Source: Micromonospora sp. NBRC 110009 (lineage in GTDB: Bacteria; Actinomycetota; Actinomycetes; Mycobacteriales; Micromonosporaceae). From it: DNA of 64,000 nt. Position 1 is the first letter of the stretch; each line of letters begins with the position of its first letter. Positions 18,192 through 27,235 of the stretch are shown here, piece after piece. The stretch lies in NCBI RefSeq assembly GCF_030518795.1, contig NZ_CP130427.1, positions 1,736,001-1,800,000 on the forward strand, given 5' to 3'. Under the pieces are notes generated by a model. That model was given only the letters and a program-made list of their open reading frames with translations. It did no database searches and was not told where the DNA came from. The translations under genes were made by a program, and so were the position numbers.

Positions 18192-19385
18192 GTGTCGGAC
18201 GCCGAGCGGCTGCTGGCCGACGCCGTGGCGGCGGCGCGCGGCACCGACGTACGGGCCGCCGAGCGCGCGCTGGACCGGCTGGTCGTCGGCGACGGCCCGG
18301 CGGTGGACGGCGCGCTGCTGGCCCGGCTGGTCCGCGCCGTGGGGCGGCTCTGGCCGCGCGGCTGGCAGCCGGTCGACCTGGACCGGATCGCCACCCGGCG
18401 GCTGACGCCCCGGGGCGCGCGGCTGCTCCGGGACCTGCTCGCCGCCCAGCGGCGGGAGCAACCCGACCCGGTCCCGCAGTGGTTCGACGACCAGCTCGCC
18501 GAGCTGGGCGGGGGGTGGGACGCCGACGCGGGCTGGCTGGACCGCCGGGCCGCGGGCGACCGGATCAGCGCGCTGCGGGACGCGGTGGACGCCGTCGTGC
18601 TGGCCGAGGGGCTGCCGCCGATCGCGGCGCTCCGCCCGCCGCCGGGTGCCGCGGCCCCCACCCCGCGCGCCGCCGTGCCGGCCACCGGGTCGCGGATGCT
18701 GGACCGGGTGCGCGCCCTGCTGGCCAAGGCCGAGTCCACCACCTTTCCGGCGGAGGCGGAGGCGCTGACCGGGAAGGCGCAGGAGCTGATGGCCCGGCAC
18801 AGCATCGACGCGGCGCTGCTCGACGCGACCGCCGAGCGACCCGACTCGCCCAGCGGGATCCGGCTGGGCACTGACGCCCCGTACGCGGCGGCCAAGGCGC
18901 TGCTGATCCAGGAGGTGGCGGCGGCGAACCGGTGCGAGTCGGTCTGGTCCGACGACCTTGGCTTCGCCACCGTGCTCGGCTTCCCGGCCGATCTCGCCGC
19001 GGTCGAGCTGCTGCACACCTCGCTGCTGGTGCAGGCGACCGCGGCGATGCTGCGCGGGCGGGGCGAGCGCGGCAAGGGCAGCGGCCGGCGCACCAAGGGC
19101 TACGACGAGTCGTTCCTCAATGCGTTCGCGCTACGGATCGGCGAGCGGCTGCGGGCGGCCACCGAGGCGGCGGCCGAGGAGCGGGCCGACGAGCGGCTGC
19201 TGCCGGTGCTCGCCGCCCGCTCGGACGCCGTGCGGGACCGCGTCGACCAGCTCTTTCCCGGGACCACCCGGCACCGCCTCCAGGTCCGGGACGCCGAGGG
19301 CTGGACCTCGGGCACCTCGGCCGCCGACCGGGCCTCGCTCGACGTCGGCGCCCCGGCGCGCCGCTCGGTACGCGGCGGTCGCTGA
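18192..19385 (+). CDS. DUF2786 domain protein
   Basis: Encodes 397 residues from a GTG behind GAGAGGAGG. The central block at about 168-206 ('RMLDRVRALLAKAEST' to 'ELMARHSID') is the DUF2786 signature. An N-terminal helical region and a C-terminal region with 'GYDESFLNAFALRIGERL' complete the usual architecture. The protein is cytosolic. The C-terminal part resembles phage- and toxin-linked relatives of this family, but no function is established. It is monocistronic, with the ECF/DGPF pair downstream. Confidence 0.85.
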   Translation: MSDAERLLADAVAAARGTDVRAAERALDRLVVGDGPAVDGALLARLVRAVGRLWPRGWQPVDLDRIATRRLTPRGARLLRDLLAAQRREQPDPVPQWFDDQLAELGGGWDADAGWLDRRAAGDRISALRDAVDAVVLAEGLPPIAALRPPPGAAAPTPRAAVPATGSRMLDRVRALLAKAESTTFPAEAEALTGKAQELMARHSIDAALLDATAERPDSPSGIRLGTDAPYAAAKALLIQEVAAANRCESVWSDDLGFATVLGFPADLAAVELLHTSLLVQATAAMLRGRGERGKGSGRRTKGYDESFLNAFALRIGERLRAATEAAAEERADERLLPVLAARSDAVRDRVDQLFPGTTRHRLQVRDAEGWTSGTSAADRASLDVGAPARRSVRGGR

Positions 19386-19401
19386 CTTTTCTCGGGGATG
19401 A

Positions 19402-19428
19402 TGTCGGATCGGACGTCCCGGCTCCGAC
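19402..19428 (+). promoter_or_regulatory. Candidate ECF42-type promoter
   Basis: TGTCGG (19,402-19,407) and CGAC (19,425-19,428) are separated by 17 bases and lie 50-75 bases before the DGPF gene. ECF42 sigma factors are reported to recognise TGTCGA-like -35 and CGA-type -10 elements upstream of their own DGPF partner genes. One mismatch in the -35 makes this a candidate only. Confidence 0.4.
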
Positions 19429-19478
19429 CCATCCGTGAGAGGCGCCACCGCCGGTGGCCCGTACCCGAGGAGTGGACC

Positions 19479-19850
19479 GTGAAGTACATGCTGCTGATCT
19501 GGAACCGGCCCGGCTTCGTCGAGGAGCTGTCCGAGGAGGAGCGGAACGCGATCTTCGGCGAGGTCGACGAGATCATGAAGGAACTGACCGCGTCGGGGGA
19601 GCTGGTCGGCGGCGATGCCCTGGCCCACCCGTCGCAGACCCGCACGGCCCGGCCCGCCGCCGCCGGCGGCACTGAGATCACCGACGGGCCGTTCGTGGAG
19701 AGCAAGGAGCAGTTCGCCGGCTACCTGATGGTCGACTGCGAGACCCCGGAGCGGGCCGCCGAGATCGCCGCGAGCTGGCCGGACGTCACCCACGGCTTCG
19801 GCGTGCTGGAGGTGCGGCCGGTGATGGAGCAGGCCGGGACGGAGATGTGA
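19479..19850 (+). CDS. DGPF (YCII-related) protein
   Basis: Encodes 123 residues from a GTG behind GAGGAG. It has the YCII-like fold signature 'KYMLLIWNRPG' at the N-terminus and the family hallmark 'TDGPFVESKEQFAGYLMVD'. Proteins of this type are encoded beside ECF42 sigma factors. Their biochemical role is unsettled. The stop codon overlaps the sigma factor start (GTGA), so the two are translationally coupled. Confidence 0.93.
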   Translation: MKYMLLIWNRPGFVEELSEEERNAIFGEVDEIMKELTASGELVGGDALAHPSQTRTARPAAAGGTEITDGPFVESKEQFAGYLMVDCETPERAAEIAASWPDVTHGFGVLEVRPVMEQAGTEM

Positions 19851-21091
19851 CGGACCGGGTGGTCGAGGACCTGCTGCGCACCCTCGCGCCGCAGGTCCTC
19901 GGCGTGCTCGTCCGGCGGCACGGCCAGTTCTACGCCTGCGAGGACGCGGTGCAGGAGGCGCTGCTCGCCGCCGCCACGCAGTGGCCGGCGCAGGGTGTGC
20001 CGGACCATCCCCGTTCGTGGCTGGTCACCGTGGCCACCCGCCGGCTGACCGACGAGTGGCGCAGCGAGCGGGCCCGCCGGGACCGCGAGGTCGCGGTGGC
20101 GGTCCGCGAGCCGGCGTACGCGGGGGTCGCCCCGCCTCCCGACGAGGAGCCGCCCAGCGGGGACGACACGCTGAAGCTGCTCTTCCTCTGCTGCCACCCG
20201 GCGCTGACCGGATCCGCCCAGGTGGCGCTCACGCTGCGCGCGGTGGGCGGCCTGAGCACGCCCGAGATCGCCCGGGCGTACCTGGTGCCGGAGGCGACGA
20301 TGAGCCAGCGGATCCGCCGGGCCAAGCAGCGGGTCGAGGCGGCCGGGGCGCGGTTCGTCCTGCCCTCGGCGGCCGACCGCGACGAGCGGCTGCGGGCCGT
20401 GCTGCACGTGCTCTACCTGATCTTCAACGAGGGGTACACCGCCTCGAGCGGCGGCGAGCTGCACCGGGCGGAGCTGACCACGGAGGCGATCCGGCTGGCC
20501 CGGGAGCTGCGCCGGCTGCTCCCCGACGACGGCGAGGTGCTCGGTCTGCTGGCGTTGATGCTGCTCACCGACGCGCACCGGGCGGCCCGGACCGGCCCGG
20601 GCGGGGAGCTGATCCCGCTGGCCGAGCAGGACCGGACCCGCTGGGACCGGACGGAGATCGAGGAGGGCGTGGCGCTGGTGACGGAGGCGCTGACCTGGTC
20701 GCCGCCGGGTCCGTACCAGGTGCAGGCCGCGATCGCGGCGGTGCACGCGGAGGCACCGTCGGCGGCGGAGACGGACTGGCGGCAGATCGTCGCGCTGTAC
20801 CGGGTGCTGGCCCGGATCGCGCCGAACCCGATGGTCACCCTGAACCAGGCCGCCGCCGTGGCCATGGTGGACGGTCCCCGGGCCGGGCTCGCCCTGCTGG
20901 CGCCGCTCGACTCCGACGAGCGCACCGCCCGGCACCACCGGCTCGCCGCCGTCCGCGCCCATTTGCTGGAGTTGGCCGGCGACCGGGACGGCGCGCGGGA
21001 GGCGTACCTGGCCGCCGCCCGGGCCACCACCAGCCGACCCGAGCAGCGTTACCTGGAGGTACGCGCCGCCCGCCTGGCCGCCGACCGGTGA
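19847..21091 (+). CDS. ECF RNA polymerase sigma factor, ECF42 type
   Basis: Encodes 414 residues, about twice the length of a standard ECF sigma factor. Sigma-2 lies at about 5-75 ('YACEDAVQEALLAA') and sigma-4 at about 110-165 ('LRAVGGLSTPEIARAYLVPEATMSQRIRRAK'-like, split here by residue limits). A C-terminal TPR-like helical extension of about 230 residues ('LNEGYTAS' region, 'NPMVTLNQAAAVAMVDGP') is required in this family. No anti-sigma gene is present, as expected for ECF42, where the extension takes over control. It is coupled to the DGPF gene by a four-base overlap. Confidence 0.93.
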   Translation: MTDRVVEDLLRTLAPQVLGVLVRRHGQFYACEDAVQEALLAAATQWPAQGVPDHPRSWLVTVATRRLTDEWRSERARRDREVAVAVREPAYAGVAPPPDEEPPSGDDTLKLLFLCCHPALTGSAQVALTLRAVGGLSTPEIARAYLVPEATMSQRIRRAKQRVEAAGARFVLPSAADRDERLRAVLHVLYLIFNEGYTASSGGELHRAELTTEAIRLARELRRLLPDDGEVLGLLALMLLTDAHRAARTGPGGELIPLAEQDRTRWDRTEIEEGVALVTEALTWSPPGPYQVQAAIAAVHAEAPSAAETDWRQIVALYRVLARIAPNPMVTLNQAAAVAMVDGPRAGLALLAPLDSDERTARHHRLAAVRAHLLELAGDRDGAREAYLAAARATTSRPEQRYLEVRAARLAADR

Positions 21092-21099
21092 GTTGAGCG

Positions 21100-21600
21100 T
21101 CAGACCCGGCACTCCCGGGTCAGCCGCGGCGGGATGTCCACGAACGTCGAGCCGAGCCACTTCACCGGCGTGGCCGACTTCGCGCCGGCGTCGATCCGCC
21201 GCGCCGTGTCGGTGATCAGCGCCTTGATCTCCGGGTCCCGGGCCTTGGCGGCCTGCCCGCGTACGTCGTCGGCCAGGTCGGCGAGGTGGCCGGTGACCTG
21301 CGCGTTGACCTGCTCGGGGGTGAGGTCGCGGCGGGTGGCCGCCGCGGAGTCGGCGGCGATCTCCTTGCTCTTGGTGATGATGAGCTTGTCCACGGCGGCG
21401 CAGACGGCGGCGGTGTTCGCCGCGGTCGGTGGCGACGGCGACGCGGTGGCGGACGGTTCGGGTCCGGCGGAGGAGGCGGCCGGCGGCGCCGTTCGGGTGC
21501 CGGCCGGGGCCGCGCTGTCCTCTCCGGACGACTGGCAGCCTGCGGCGAGCGCGGTCATGGTGACCAGGGCGGCGGCGCGGATCGCGGTGGTACCGGACAT
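21100..21600 (-). CDS. Putative lipoprotein
   Basis: Encodes 166 residues. A lipoprotein signal peptide ends in the lipobox 'LAAG-C'. A Ser/Pro/Thr/Ala-rich linker (about 25-60) leads into a helical domain of about 100 residues with a cysteine near each end ('AAVCAAVDKL', 'RECRV'). ATG is preceded by GGGGAGA. No family recognised. It is convergent with the ECF sigma gene, with eight bases between them. Confidence 0.8.
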   Translation of the reverse strand: MSGTTAIRAAALVTMTALAAGCQSSGEDSAAPAGTRTAPPAASSAGPEPSATASPSPPTAANTAAVCAAVDKLIITKSKEIAADSAAATRRDLTPEQVNAQVTGHLADLADDVRGQAAKARDPEIKALITDTARRIDAGAKSATPVKWLGSTFVDIPPRLTRECRV

Positions 21601-21757
21601 CGTTCTCCCCGTACGGTCGTCGGCCGTCGGTCACGGCCAGTGGTCGGCCGGGGCTTCCTCGCGGTGCCGCCGCTCACGCCCCGGGATGATCGGGCGGCGT
21701 CGGATCGAGTCTGCCAAGCACGCGGCGCGCGCCGGACACGCGGTCCGCGCGCAGCGC

Positions 21758-21784
21758 GCCGGGCCGGCGAGGTGCCGGCCCGGC
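21758..21784 (-). terminator. Terminator downstream of the CsbD-like gene
   Basis: Perfect 11-bp inverted repeat (GCCGGGCCGGC and its complement) around a five-base loop, 18 bases after the csbD-like stop codon. Confidence 0.8.
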
Positions 21785-21801
21785 GGCGGATACGAAACGG
21801 T

Positions 21802-21975
21802 TCAGCTCTTGAAGGCGTCCTTGATCTTCTCGCCGGCCTGCTTGAGGTCGGCGCTGGCCTGGTCGTTGCGGCCCTCGGCCTCGAGGCGCTCGTCGTCGGT
21901 GGCCCGACCGACGCCCTCCTTGATCTTGCCGGCGGTGTTCTCGCTCGCGTTGTCGATCTTGTCGTCGATGCCCAT
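21802..21975 (-). CDS. CsbD family stress protein
   Basis: Encodes 57 residues ('MGIDDKIDNASENTAGKIK' at the start, 'KDAFKS' at the end). It is small, hydrophilic and helical, with alternating Lys, Asp and Glu, and matches the CsbD family of general-stress proteins of unknown biochemical role. The ATG at 21,975 follows GGAGG by five bases; an ATG four codons earlier lacks this spacing. Confidence 0.88.
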   Translation of the reverse strand: MGIDDKIDNASENTAGKIKEGVGRATDDERLEAEGRNDQASADLKQAGEKIKDAFKS

Positions 21976-22116
21976 CGGAACCTCCACTCAGCCGTTCTCG
22001 TGACGATGTGGAGGTACCCCGGCGTCCCGCCACTCAACCCACCGACCTCACCGAGGGTGAACGGCCGCGCCGCCGGTCCCGGGTGGACCGGGACCGGCGG
22101 CGGGCTGCCGAGGGGA

Positions 22117-24372
22117 TCAGCCGACCGGGCGGAAGCCCCGCAGCCGGAGGCTGTTCGCCACCACGAAGACCGAGGAGAAGGCCATCGCGGCACCGGCGAT
22201 CATCGGGTTGAGCAGGCCGGCGGCGGCCAGCGGCAGGGCGGCGACGTTGTAGGCGAAGGCCCAGAAGAGGTTGCCCTTGATGGTGCGCAGGGTGCGCCGG
22301 GAGAGCCGGATGGCGTCCACCGCCGCCATCAGGTCGCCCCGGACCAGCGTCAGGTCGGACGCCTCGATCGCCACGTCGGTGCCGGTGCCCATGGCCAGCC
22401 CCAGGTCGGCCTGGGCCAGCGCGGCGGCGTCGTTGATCCCGTCGCCGACCATGGCCACCGTCCGCCCCTCGCCCTGGAGCCGCCGCACCGCGTCGACCTT
22501 GTCGGCCGGCAGCACCTCGGCGATCACCTGGTCGATGCCGACCTCGGCGGCCACCGCCTCGGCGACGGTGGCGTTGTCGCCGGTGAGCAGCACCGGGGTC
22601 AGACCGAGTTCGCGCAGCCGCGCGACGGCCGCCCGGCTGCTCGGCTTGACCACGTCGGCCACCGCGAGCACCCCCCGGGCCCGGCCGTCCCAGCCGGCCA
22701 CGACCGCCGTCCGCCCGGCGGCCTCCGCGTCGGTCGCCGCCCGGACGACCTCCTCGGGTACGTCGAGACCCCGCTCCCGCAGCAGCCGGGGCCGCCCGAC
22801 GACCACCTCGTGGCCGTCCACCGCGCCGGTGACACCGAGCCCGTCGGCGTTGGCGAACCTCGTGACGGCCGGCAGGGTCCCCGCCGCCGCCGCGCCGTCG
22901 GCGACGGCCCGGGCGATCGGGTGCTCGGAGGCGGCCTCCAGCGCGCCGGCCAGCCGCAGCAGCTCGGCGGCGTCCTGACCGGCGGCGGGGACCACGTCGA
23001 CCAGGGTCATCTTCCCGGTGGTGACGGTGCCGGTCTTGTCCAGCAGCACGGTGTCCACCTGGCGGGTGGACTCCAGCACCTCCGGCCCCTTGATCAGGAT
23101 GCCGAGCTGGGCGCCCCGCCCGGTGCCGACCAGCAGCGCGGTCGGGGTGGCCAGGCCGAGGGCGCACGGGCAGGCGATGATCAGCACGGCCACCGCGGCG
23201 GTGAACGCGGCGGTCGTCCCGGCCCCGGTGCCGAGCCACCAGCCCAGCGTGCCGACGGCCAGGGCGATCACGATGGGCACGAAGACCCCGGAGATCCGGT
23301 CGGCGAGCCGTTGCACCGCCGCCTTGCCGGTCTGCGCCTGTTCCACCAGCTTCGCCATCTGGGCGAGCTGGGTGTCGCCACCCACCCGGGTGGCCCGGAC
23401 GACCAGCCGGCCCCCGGCATTGACGGTGGCGCCGACCACGGTGTCCCCCGGGCCGACCTCGACCGGCACGGACTCTCCGGTGAGCATGCTGGCGTCGACC
23501 GCCGAGGTGCCGTCCTCGACGACCCCGTCGGTGGCGACCTTCTCCCCCGGGCGGACCACGAACCGGTCCCCGACGACGAGCTGGTCCACCGGGATCCGGG
23601 TCTCCCGGTCGCCGCGCAGCACCGCGACGTCCTTGGCGCCCAGTTCCAGCAGCGCCCGCAGGGCGGCCCCGGCGGTCCGCTTGGACCGGGCCTCGAAGTA
23701 GCGGCCGGCGAGGATGAAGACGGTCACCCCGGCCGCCGCTTCGAGGTAGATGTTGCCGGCGCCGCCGGTGCGGGTGATGTCGAGGCGGAACGGGTGGGTC
23801 ATCCCGGGCATCCCGGCGTCGCCGAGGAAGAGGGCCCAGAGCGACCAGCCGAACGCGGCCAGGGTGCCGAGCGAGACCAGGGTGTCCATGGTCGCCGCGC
23901 CGTGCCGCAGGTTGATCCAGGCGGCCCGGTGGAACGGCAGCCCGCCGTAGACCACGACCGGGGCGGCCAGGGTCAGCGACAGCCACTGCCAGTAGTCGAA
24001 CTGCCAGGCCGGCACCATGGCCAGCAGGACCACCGGCACGGCCAGCGCCACCGACACCCACAGCCGGGTACGCAGCCCGCGCAGCTCGTCCACCGGCTCG
24101 GCGGCCGCCTCGGTCGCGGCCTGCGCGGGCGGCGGCGGTACGACGGCCGTGTAGCCGGTCTTCTCCACCGTGGCGATCAGGTCGGCTGGGCTGACCTCGT
24201 CGGCGTACCGGACGGTGGCCTTCTCGGTGGCGTAGTTGACCGTGGCCTCGACGCCGTCCATCCGGTTGAGCTTCTTCTCGATCCGGGCGGCGCAGGAGGC
24301 GCAGGTCATGCCGCCGATCGCGAGCTCGATCAGCTTCGGCGCGACCGGCAGGGACTTCGCGCTCGATGTCAT
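22117..24372 (-). CDS. copA: Copper-exporting P1B-type ATPase
   Basis: Encodes 751 residues. An N-terminal heavy-metal-associated domain has 'GGMTCASC' (Cys24, Cys27). The membrane metal site 'ACPCALG' (CPC), 'TGES', the phosphorylation motif '[10 protein letters not shown]', the 'HP' locus in '[11 protein letters not shown]' and '[14 protein letters not shown]' follow in the expected order. Eight membrane helices fit the P1B-1 group. Family role: export of Cu(I) from the cytosol. The ATG at 24,372 has AGGAGG upstream. It is the last gene of a copZ / His-rich protein / copA chain running away from the CsoR operators. Confidence 0.96.
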   Translation of the reverse strand: MTSSAKSLPVAPKLIELAIGGMTCASCAARIEKKLNRMDGVEATVNYATEKATVRYADEVSPADLIATVEKTGYTAVVPPPPAQAATEAAAEPVDELRGLRTRLWVSVALAVPVVLLAMVPAWQFDYWQWLSLTLAAPVVVYGGLPFHRAAWINLRHGAATMDTLVSLGTLAAFGWSLWALFLGDAGMPGMTHPFRLDITRTGGAGNIYLEAAAGVTVFILAGRYFEARSKRTAGAALRALLELGAKDVAVLRGDRETRIPVDQLVVGDRFVVRPGEKVATDGVVEDGTSAVDASMLTGESVPVEVGPGDTVVGATVNAGGRLVVRATRVGGDTQLAQMAKLVEQAQTGKAAVQRLADRISGVFVPIVIALAVGTLGWWLGTGAGTTAAFTAAVAVLIIACPCALGLATPTALLVGTGRGAQLGILIKGPEVLESTRQVDTVLLDKTGTVTTGKMTLVDVVPAAGQDAAELLRLAGALEAASEHPIARAVADGAAAAGTLPAVTRFANADGLGVTGAVDGHEVVVGRPRLLRERGLDVPEEVVRAATDAEAAGRTAVVAGWDGRARGVLAVADVVKPSSRAAVARLRELGLTPVLLTGDNATVAEAVAAEVGIDQVIAEVLPADKVDAVRRLQGEGRTVAMVGDGINDAAALAQADLGLAMGTGTDVAIEASDLTLVRGDLMAAVDAIRLSRRTLRTIKGNLFWAFAYNVAALPLAAAGLLNPMIAGAAMAFSSVFVVANSLRLRGFRPVG

Positions 24373-24386
24373 CGCGGCACCTCCTG

Positions 24387-25364
24387 TCAACTGTGCCCGT
24401 GACCGGGGGCGCCGTGGTCGGCGTCCGGGGTCGCCGGTGTGGTGGTGGTGGTCGGCGCGGCGGGCGGCGGGACGTCGCCGGCCACGACCGTGAACTCCGC
24501 GGTGTGCACGGCGTCGCCGTGCCGGAAGTCCAGGAAGAGGCGGTACGTCCCGGCCGAGGGCACCTCGGCGGCGAAGGTCACCGCCGGCCCGGCCGGGGTC
24601 CGCCCGTCGCCGGGCGCACCCTCCGGGTGCACGTGCAGGTACGCCAGGTCGCCCTGGCGCAGCGCCACCAGGTGCCCGTACGCCCCGAGGTAGGGCTGGA
24701 GGTCGGTGACCGGCCGGCCGTCCCGGCTCACGGTCAGGGTGAGCCGGCTGGTGCGGCCGGGCTGCGGGGCCCCGGTCAGGGTGACCGTGTAGCCGTCGAC
24801 GGTGCTGCTGGCCGCCGGGGCGGGCAGCGGGCGTTCGGTCAGCGGGCCGGGGACGGTGACGTCGACGCCGAGGGTCAGCGGCTCGCCACCGGTCGGGGTG
24901 AAGTCGGCGAACGCCCGCCAGACGCCGGGCCCGGCGAGCGGCGAGGCGACCCGCCAGGTGCCGTCCGGCGTCAGCTCCGGGTGGACGTGCCGGAAGCCGG
25001 AGAGGTCGCGCCGGGCGACGATCAGGTGCATGCGCTTGTCGTGCGCCACGTCGTAGCGGGTGACCGGCCGGCCGTCGGGGCCGGCGATCCGGAAGGCGAA
25101 CTCGCCGGCCGGGGCGGTCACCGGTTGCAGGGTGTAGCCGCGGTCGGAGACGAGCAGCCCGCCGGGCAGGTGGTCGGTGGGGGCGGCGGTCGTGTGGCCG
25201 TCGCCGTGGCCGGGTTCGGTGGCGTCGTGGCGGGTCTCGGTGGCGTCGTGGCGGGTCTCGGCGGCGGGGGTGACGGGGTCGGCCAGGTGACCGACCCCGT
25301 ACGCCGCGCCGAACACCGCCGTGAGGCCGAGGGCGAAGCCGCTCAGCTTGGTCGCCGTGTTCAT
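24387..25364 (-). CDS. His-rich exported or membrane-anchored protein of the copper cluster
   Basis: Encodes 325 residues. An N-terminal hydrophobic segment (about 8-28) acts as signal or anchor. It is followed by a His/Asp/Glu-rich stretch with the 7-residue unit 'ETRHDAT' in tandem, then two beta-rich domains with '[23 protein letters not shown]' (split in two strands) and '[22 protein letters not shown]', and a C-terminal 'HGAPGHGHS' tail. Repeated 'HxHPE' motifs suggest metal binding outside the cytosol. It sits between copZ and copA and is likely controlled by CsoR. A copper chaperone or buffer role is inferred from context; no characterised homologue is recognised. Confidence 0.8.
   Translation of the reverse strand: MNTATKLSGFALGLTAVFGAAYGVGHLADPVTPAAETRHDATETRHDATEPGHGDGHTTAAPTDHLPGGLLVSDRGYTLQPVTAPAGEFAFRIAGPDGRPVTRYDVAHDKRMHLIVARRDLSGFRHVHPELTPDGTWRVASPLAGPGVWRAFADFTPTGGEPLTLGVDVTVPGPLTERPLPAPAASSTVDGYTVTLTGAPQPGRTSRLTLTVSRDGRPVTDLQPYLGAYGHLVALRQGDLAYLHVHPEGAPGDGRTPAGPAVTFAAEVPSAGTYRLFLDFRHGDAVHTAEFTVVAGDVPPPAAPTTTTTPATPDADHGAPGHGHS
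25220..25261. repeat. 21-bp tandem repeat (two copies) inside the His-rich gene
   Basis: Two identical 21-base units (25,220-25,240 and 25,241-25,261) are in frame and duplicate seven residues containing His and acidic side chains. They are likely a recent slippage duplication that alters metal-ligand number. Confidence 0.9.
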
Positions 25365-25399
25365 CGTGGTACCTCGGTTCCTTCGGGTCCGCGGACCCG

Positions 25400-25609
25400 T
25401 CACGCCCCGACGAGGTCGTAGCCGGCCTCGTCCACGGCGGCGCGCACGGTGTCCGTGTCCAACGGGCTCTCGCTGGTGACGGTGACCTGGCCGGAGGCCA
25501 GGTCGACCTGGACGTCGCTGACGCCCGGAATCGCGCCCACCTCGGTGCTGACCGAGTTGACGCAGTGCCCGCAGGTCATGCCCTGCACCTGGTACGTGGT
25601 GGTGACCAT
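25400..25609 (-). CDS. copZ: Copper chaperone, heavy-metal-associated domain
   Basis: Encodes 69 residues forming a single HMA domain with the metal motif 'GMTCGHC' at about 10-16 and the usual beta-alpha-beta-beta-alpha-beta pattern. CopZ-type proteins carry Cu(I) to CopA and to CsoR. The promoter (TAGGAT at 25,636-25,641, minus strand) lies directly beside a CsoR-type operator. A GAGGAG precedes the start. Confidence 0.93.
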   Translation of the reverse strand: MVTTTYQVQGMTCGHCVNSVSTEVGAIPGVSDVQVDLASGQVTVTSESPLDTDTVRAAVDEAGYDLVGA

Positions 25610-25641
25610 CGCGAATCTCCTCTTCCGCCGTTCCCATCCTA

Positions 25642-25746
25642 TACCCCCCAGGGGTAGTCGGAGGAGAGACGGCTGCCACTCTCCTGGTACCGATACCCGG
25701 TGGGGGTATCAGTCACGAGAGGACCGTACCATACCCCGGAGGGGTA
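25642..25746. promoter_or_regulatory. Three CsoR-type operators between copZ and csoR
   Basis: Three palindromes of the CsoR G-tract type are present: TACCCCCCAGGGGTA (25,642-25,656), GATACCCGGTGGGGGTATC (25,692-25,710) and TACCCCGGAGGGGTA (25,732-25,746). The first abuts the copZ -10 box on the minus strand. The third abuts the csoR -10 box TATCCT (25,750-25,755). The middle one sits between them. This layout would let CsoR repress both directions and release on Cu(I) binding. Confidence 0.88.
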
Positions 25747-25762
25747 CGCTATCCTCGATTTC

Positions 25763-26062
25763 ATGACCGCACCGACGACCCCGACCCGGGGCTACACCGC
25801 CAGCAAGGACCAGCTGCTCGCGCGGCTCCGCCGTATCGAGGGCCAGGTCCGCGGCATCGAGAAGATGGTCGAGGACGACCGCTACTGCATCGACGTGCTG
25901 ACCCAGATCTCCGCCATCCAGGCCGCCCTGGACAAGGTCGGCCTCGGCCTGCTCGACGGGCACGCCCGGCACTGCATGCACGAGGGGGCCGCCGAGGGCC
26001 GGGCCGACGAGATGGCGACGGAGATGATGGCCGCTGTCGGCCGGCTGATGAAGCGGGGCTGA
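25763..26062 (+). CDS. csoR: Copper-sensing transcriptional repressor CsoR
   Basis: Encodes 99 residues of the DUF156/CsoR family. The Cu(I) ligands are in place: Cys42 ('DDRYCIDVL'), His67 and Cys71 ('GHARHCMHEG'), spaced as in Mycobacterium tuberculosis CsoR. The N-terminal helix 'LLARLRRIEGQVRGIEKMV' is the family core. TATCCT ends seven bases before the ATG, so the message is probably leaderless, and the repressor's own operator overlaps that promoter. Confidence 0.95.
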   Translation: MTAPTTPTRGYTASKDQLLARLRRIEGQVRGIEKMVEDDRYCIDVLTQISAIQAALDKVGLGLLDGHARHCMHEGAAEGRADEMATEMMAAVGRLMKRG

Positions 26063-26206
26063 GCCGGGACTTCCGGCCCGCGGCTCGGGCCGCCCGGCCC
26101 GGACCCGAAGGGCCGACCTCGACGTACCTTCGAGGTGGCGACCGGGATCGGCGCCACCTCGCGCCGGACCGGCCGACCCTCGGCTACGGACGGGAGGGCA
26201 GCCGCG

Positions 26207-26416
26207 ATGATGTGGCACGGCCCGATGATGGGCCTGATGTGGCTCTGGTTCCTGCTCGGACTGGTGGTGCTGGCCGGCCTGGTCTGGCTGGTGTTCCGAC
26301 TCACCGGCGGCGGCCCCGCCGCGGGCGGCCCCGCCCGGCGCATCCTCGACGAGCGGTACGCCCGCGGCGAGCTCGACGACGAGGAGTACCGCCGCCGGCG
26401 CGGCGAACTCGCGTGA
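26207..26416 (+). CDS. SHOCT-domain small membrane protein
   Basis: Encodes 69 residues. A Met/Trp-rich start ('MMWHGPMMGLMWLWF') is part of one membrane helix. A Gly/Pro linker leads to the C-terminal SHOCT motif 'ILDERYARGELDDEEYRRRR'. GGGAGG precedes the ATG. Such proteins are common in copper and stress clusters; Met and His near the membrane could bind Cu(I), but this is inference. Confidence 0.85.
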   Translation: MMWHGPMMGLMWLWFLLGLVVLAGLVWLVFRLTGGGPAAGGPARRILDERYARGELDDEEYRRRRGELA

Positions 26417-26473
26417 TCGGGCGAGGCGCGGCGCCGCACGCCCGGACTCCGGCACCCGCCGGGCCGGCTCAGC

Positions 26474-26511
26474 GCCGGGTGCCCGGGCCGCGAACGGCCC
26501 CGGCACCCGGC
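26474..26511. terminator. Bidirectional terminator between SHOCT and DUF305 genes
   Basis: Long inverted repeat (GCCGGGTGCC...GGGCCG, loop CGAA, mirrored arm with one mismatch) in the gap between the two convergent genes. Confidence 0.8.
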
Positions 26512-26520
26512 ACCTGCGGT

Positions 26521-27150
26521 TCAGAGCCGGCCGAGCAGCTTCTTCATGGTGTCGATCTCGCCCTGCTGGGCGGTGACGATCTGCTGGGCGAGCGCCTTGG
26601 CGTCCGGGTACGCCCCCTGGGCCAGGTCGTCCTTCGCCATGGTGATCGCGCCCTCGTGGTGGGCGATCATCATGGTCAGGAACTGCCGGTCGAAGTCGGC
26701 GCCGGACGCCGCCGCCAGCTCCGCCATGTCGTCGGAGGACATCATCCCGGGCATGCCGTGGCCCATGCCCGGCATGCCGTGGCCACCGCTCGCCGAGGGC
26801 GCCGGCCGCCCCCAGGCGCGGAGCCAGCCGGTCATGGTGGCGATCTCCGGGGCCTGGGCCGCCTTGATCTGCGCGGCCAGCTTCCTCAGCTCCGGATCGG
26901 CGGCCCGGGTCTCGGCCAGCTCCGCCATCTCCACGGCCTGCCCGTGGTGCGGGATCATCAGCTGGGCGAACATCACGTCCGCGTCGCCGAACGAGGCCGA
27001 GGCGCCGGCGGCGGACGTGCCGGCGGCGGGCATGTCGTGGCCGGAGCCGGCGGTCGAGTGGTCGCCGCCGCCACAGGCGGCCAGGGCTAGCGCGGCGGTG
27101 ACGGTCGCGCCGGCCAGGGCGGCCCGGCGCGCGAAATTACGGATGTACAC
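26521..27150 (-). CDS. DUF305 lipoprotein, probable copper-linked
   Basis: Encodes 209 residues from a GTG. The lipoprotein signal ends in 'LAAC'. The two DUF305 repeats carry 'LMIPHHGQAVEMAE' and 'MMIAHHEGAITMAKDD'. Between them lies a short His/Met/Gly repeat, 'GHGMPGMGHGMPGMM', resembling Cu(I) ligand clusters. DUF305 proteins are ferritin-like helical bundles often found with copper resistance genes. Placement next to the CsoR cluster supports an extracytoplasmic copper role. Confidence 0.9.
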   Translation of the reverse strand: MYIRNFARRAALAGATVTAALALAACGGGDHSTAGSGHDMPAAGTSAAGASASFGDADVMFAQLMIPHHGQAVEMAELAETRAADPELRKLAAQIKAAQAPEIATMTGWLRAWGRPAPSASGGHGMPGMGHGMPGMMSSDDMAELAAASGADFDRQFLTMMIAHHEGAITMAKDDLAQGAYPDAKALAQQIVTAQQGEIDTMKKLLGRL

Positions 27151-27235
27151 GGTGAAAGCCTTTCGGTGTCGGAACGTACGCAGCAGGCGGGGACGCGGGT
27201 CACCGGTTCTCCGGTCCACCCCGCGCCGGGGCCTC

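Noticed and set aside
21286..24402. A 1,038-codon plus-strand frame antisense to copA
   Set aside because: Shadow of the copA coding sequence; composition dominated by Gly, Arg, Asp and His without structure.
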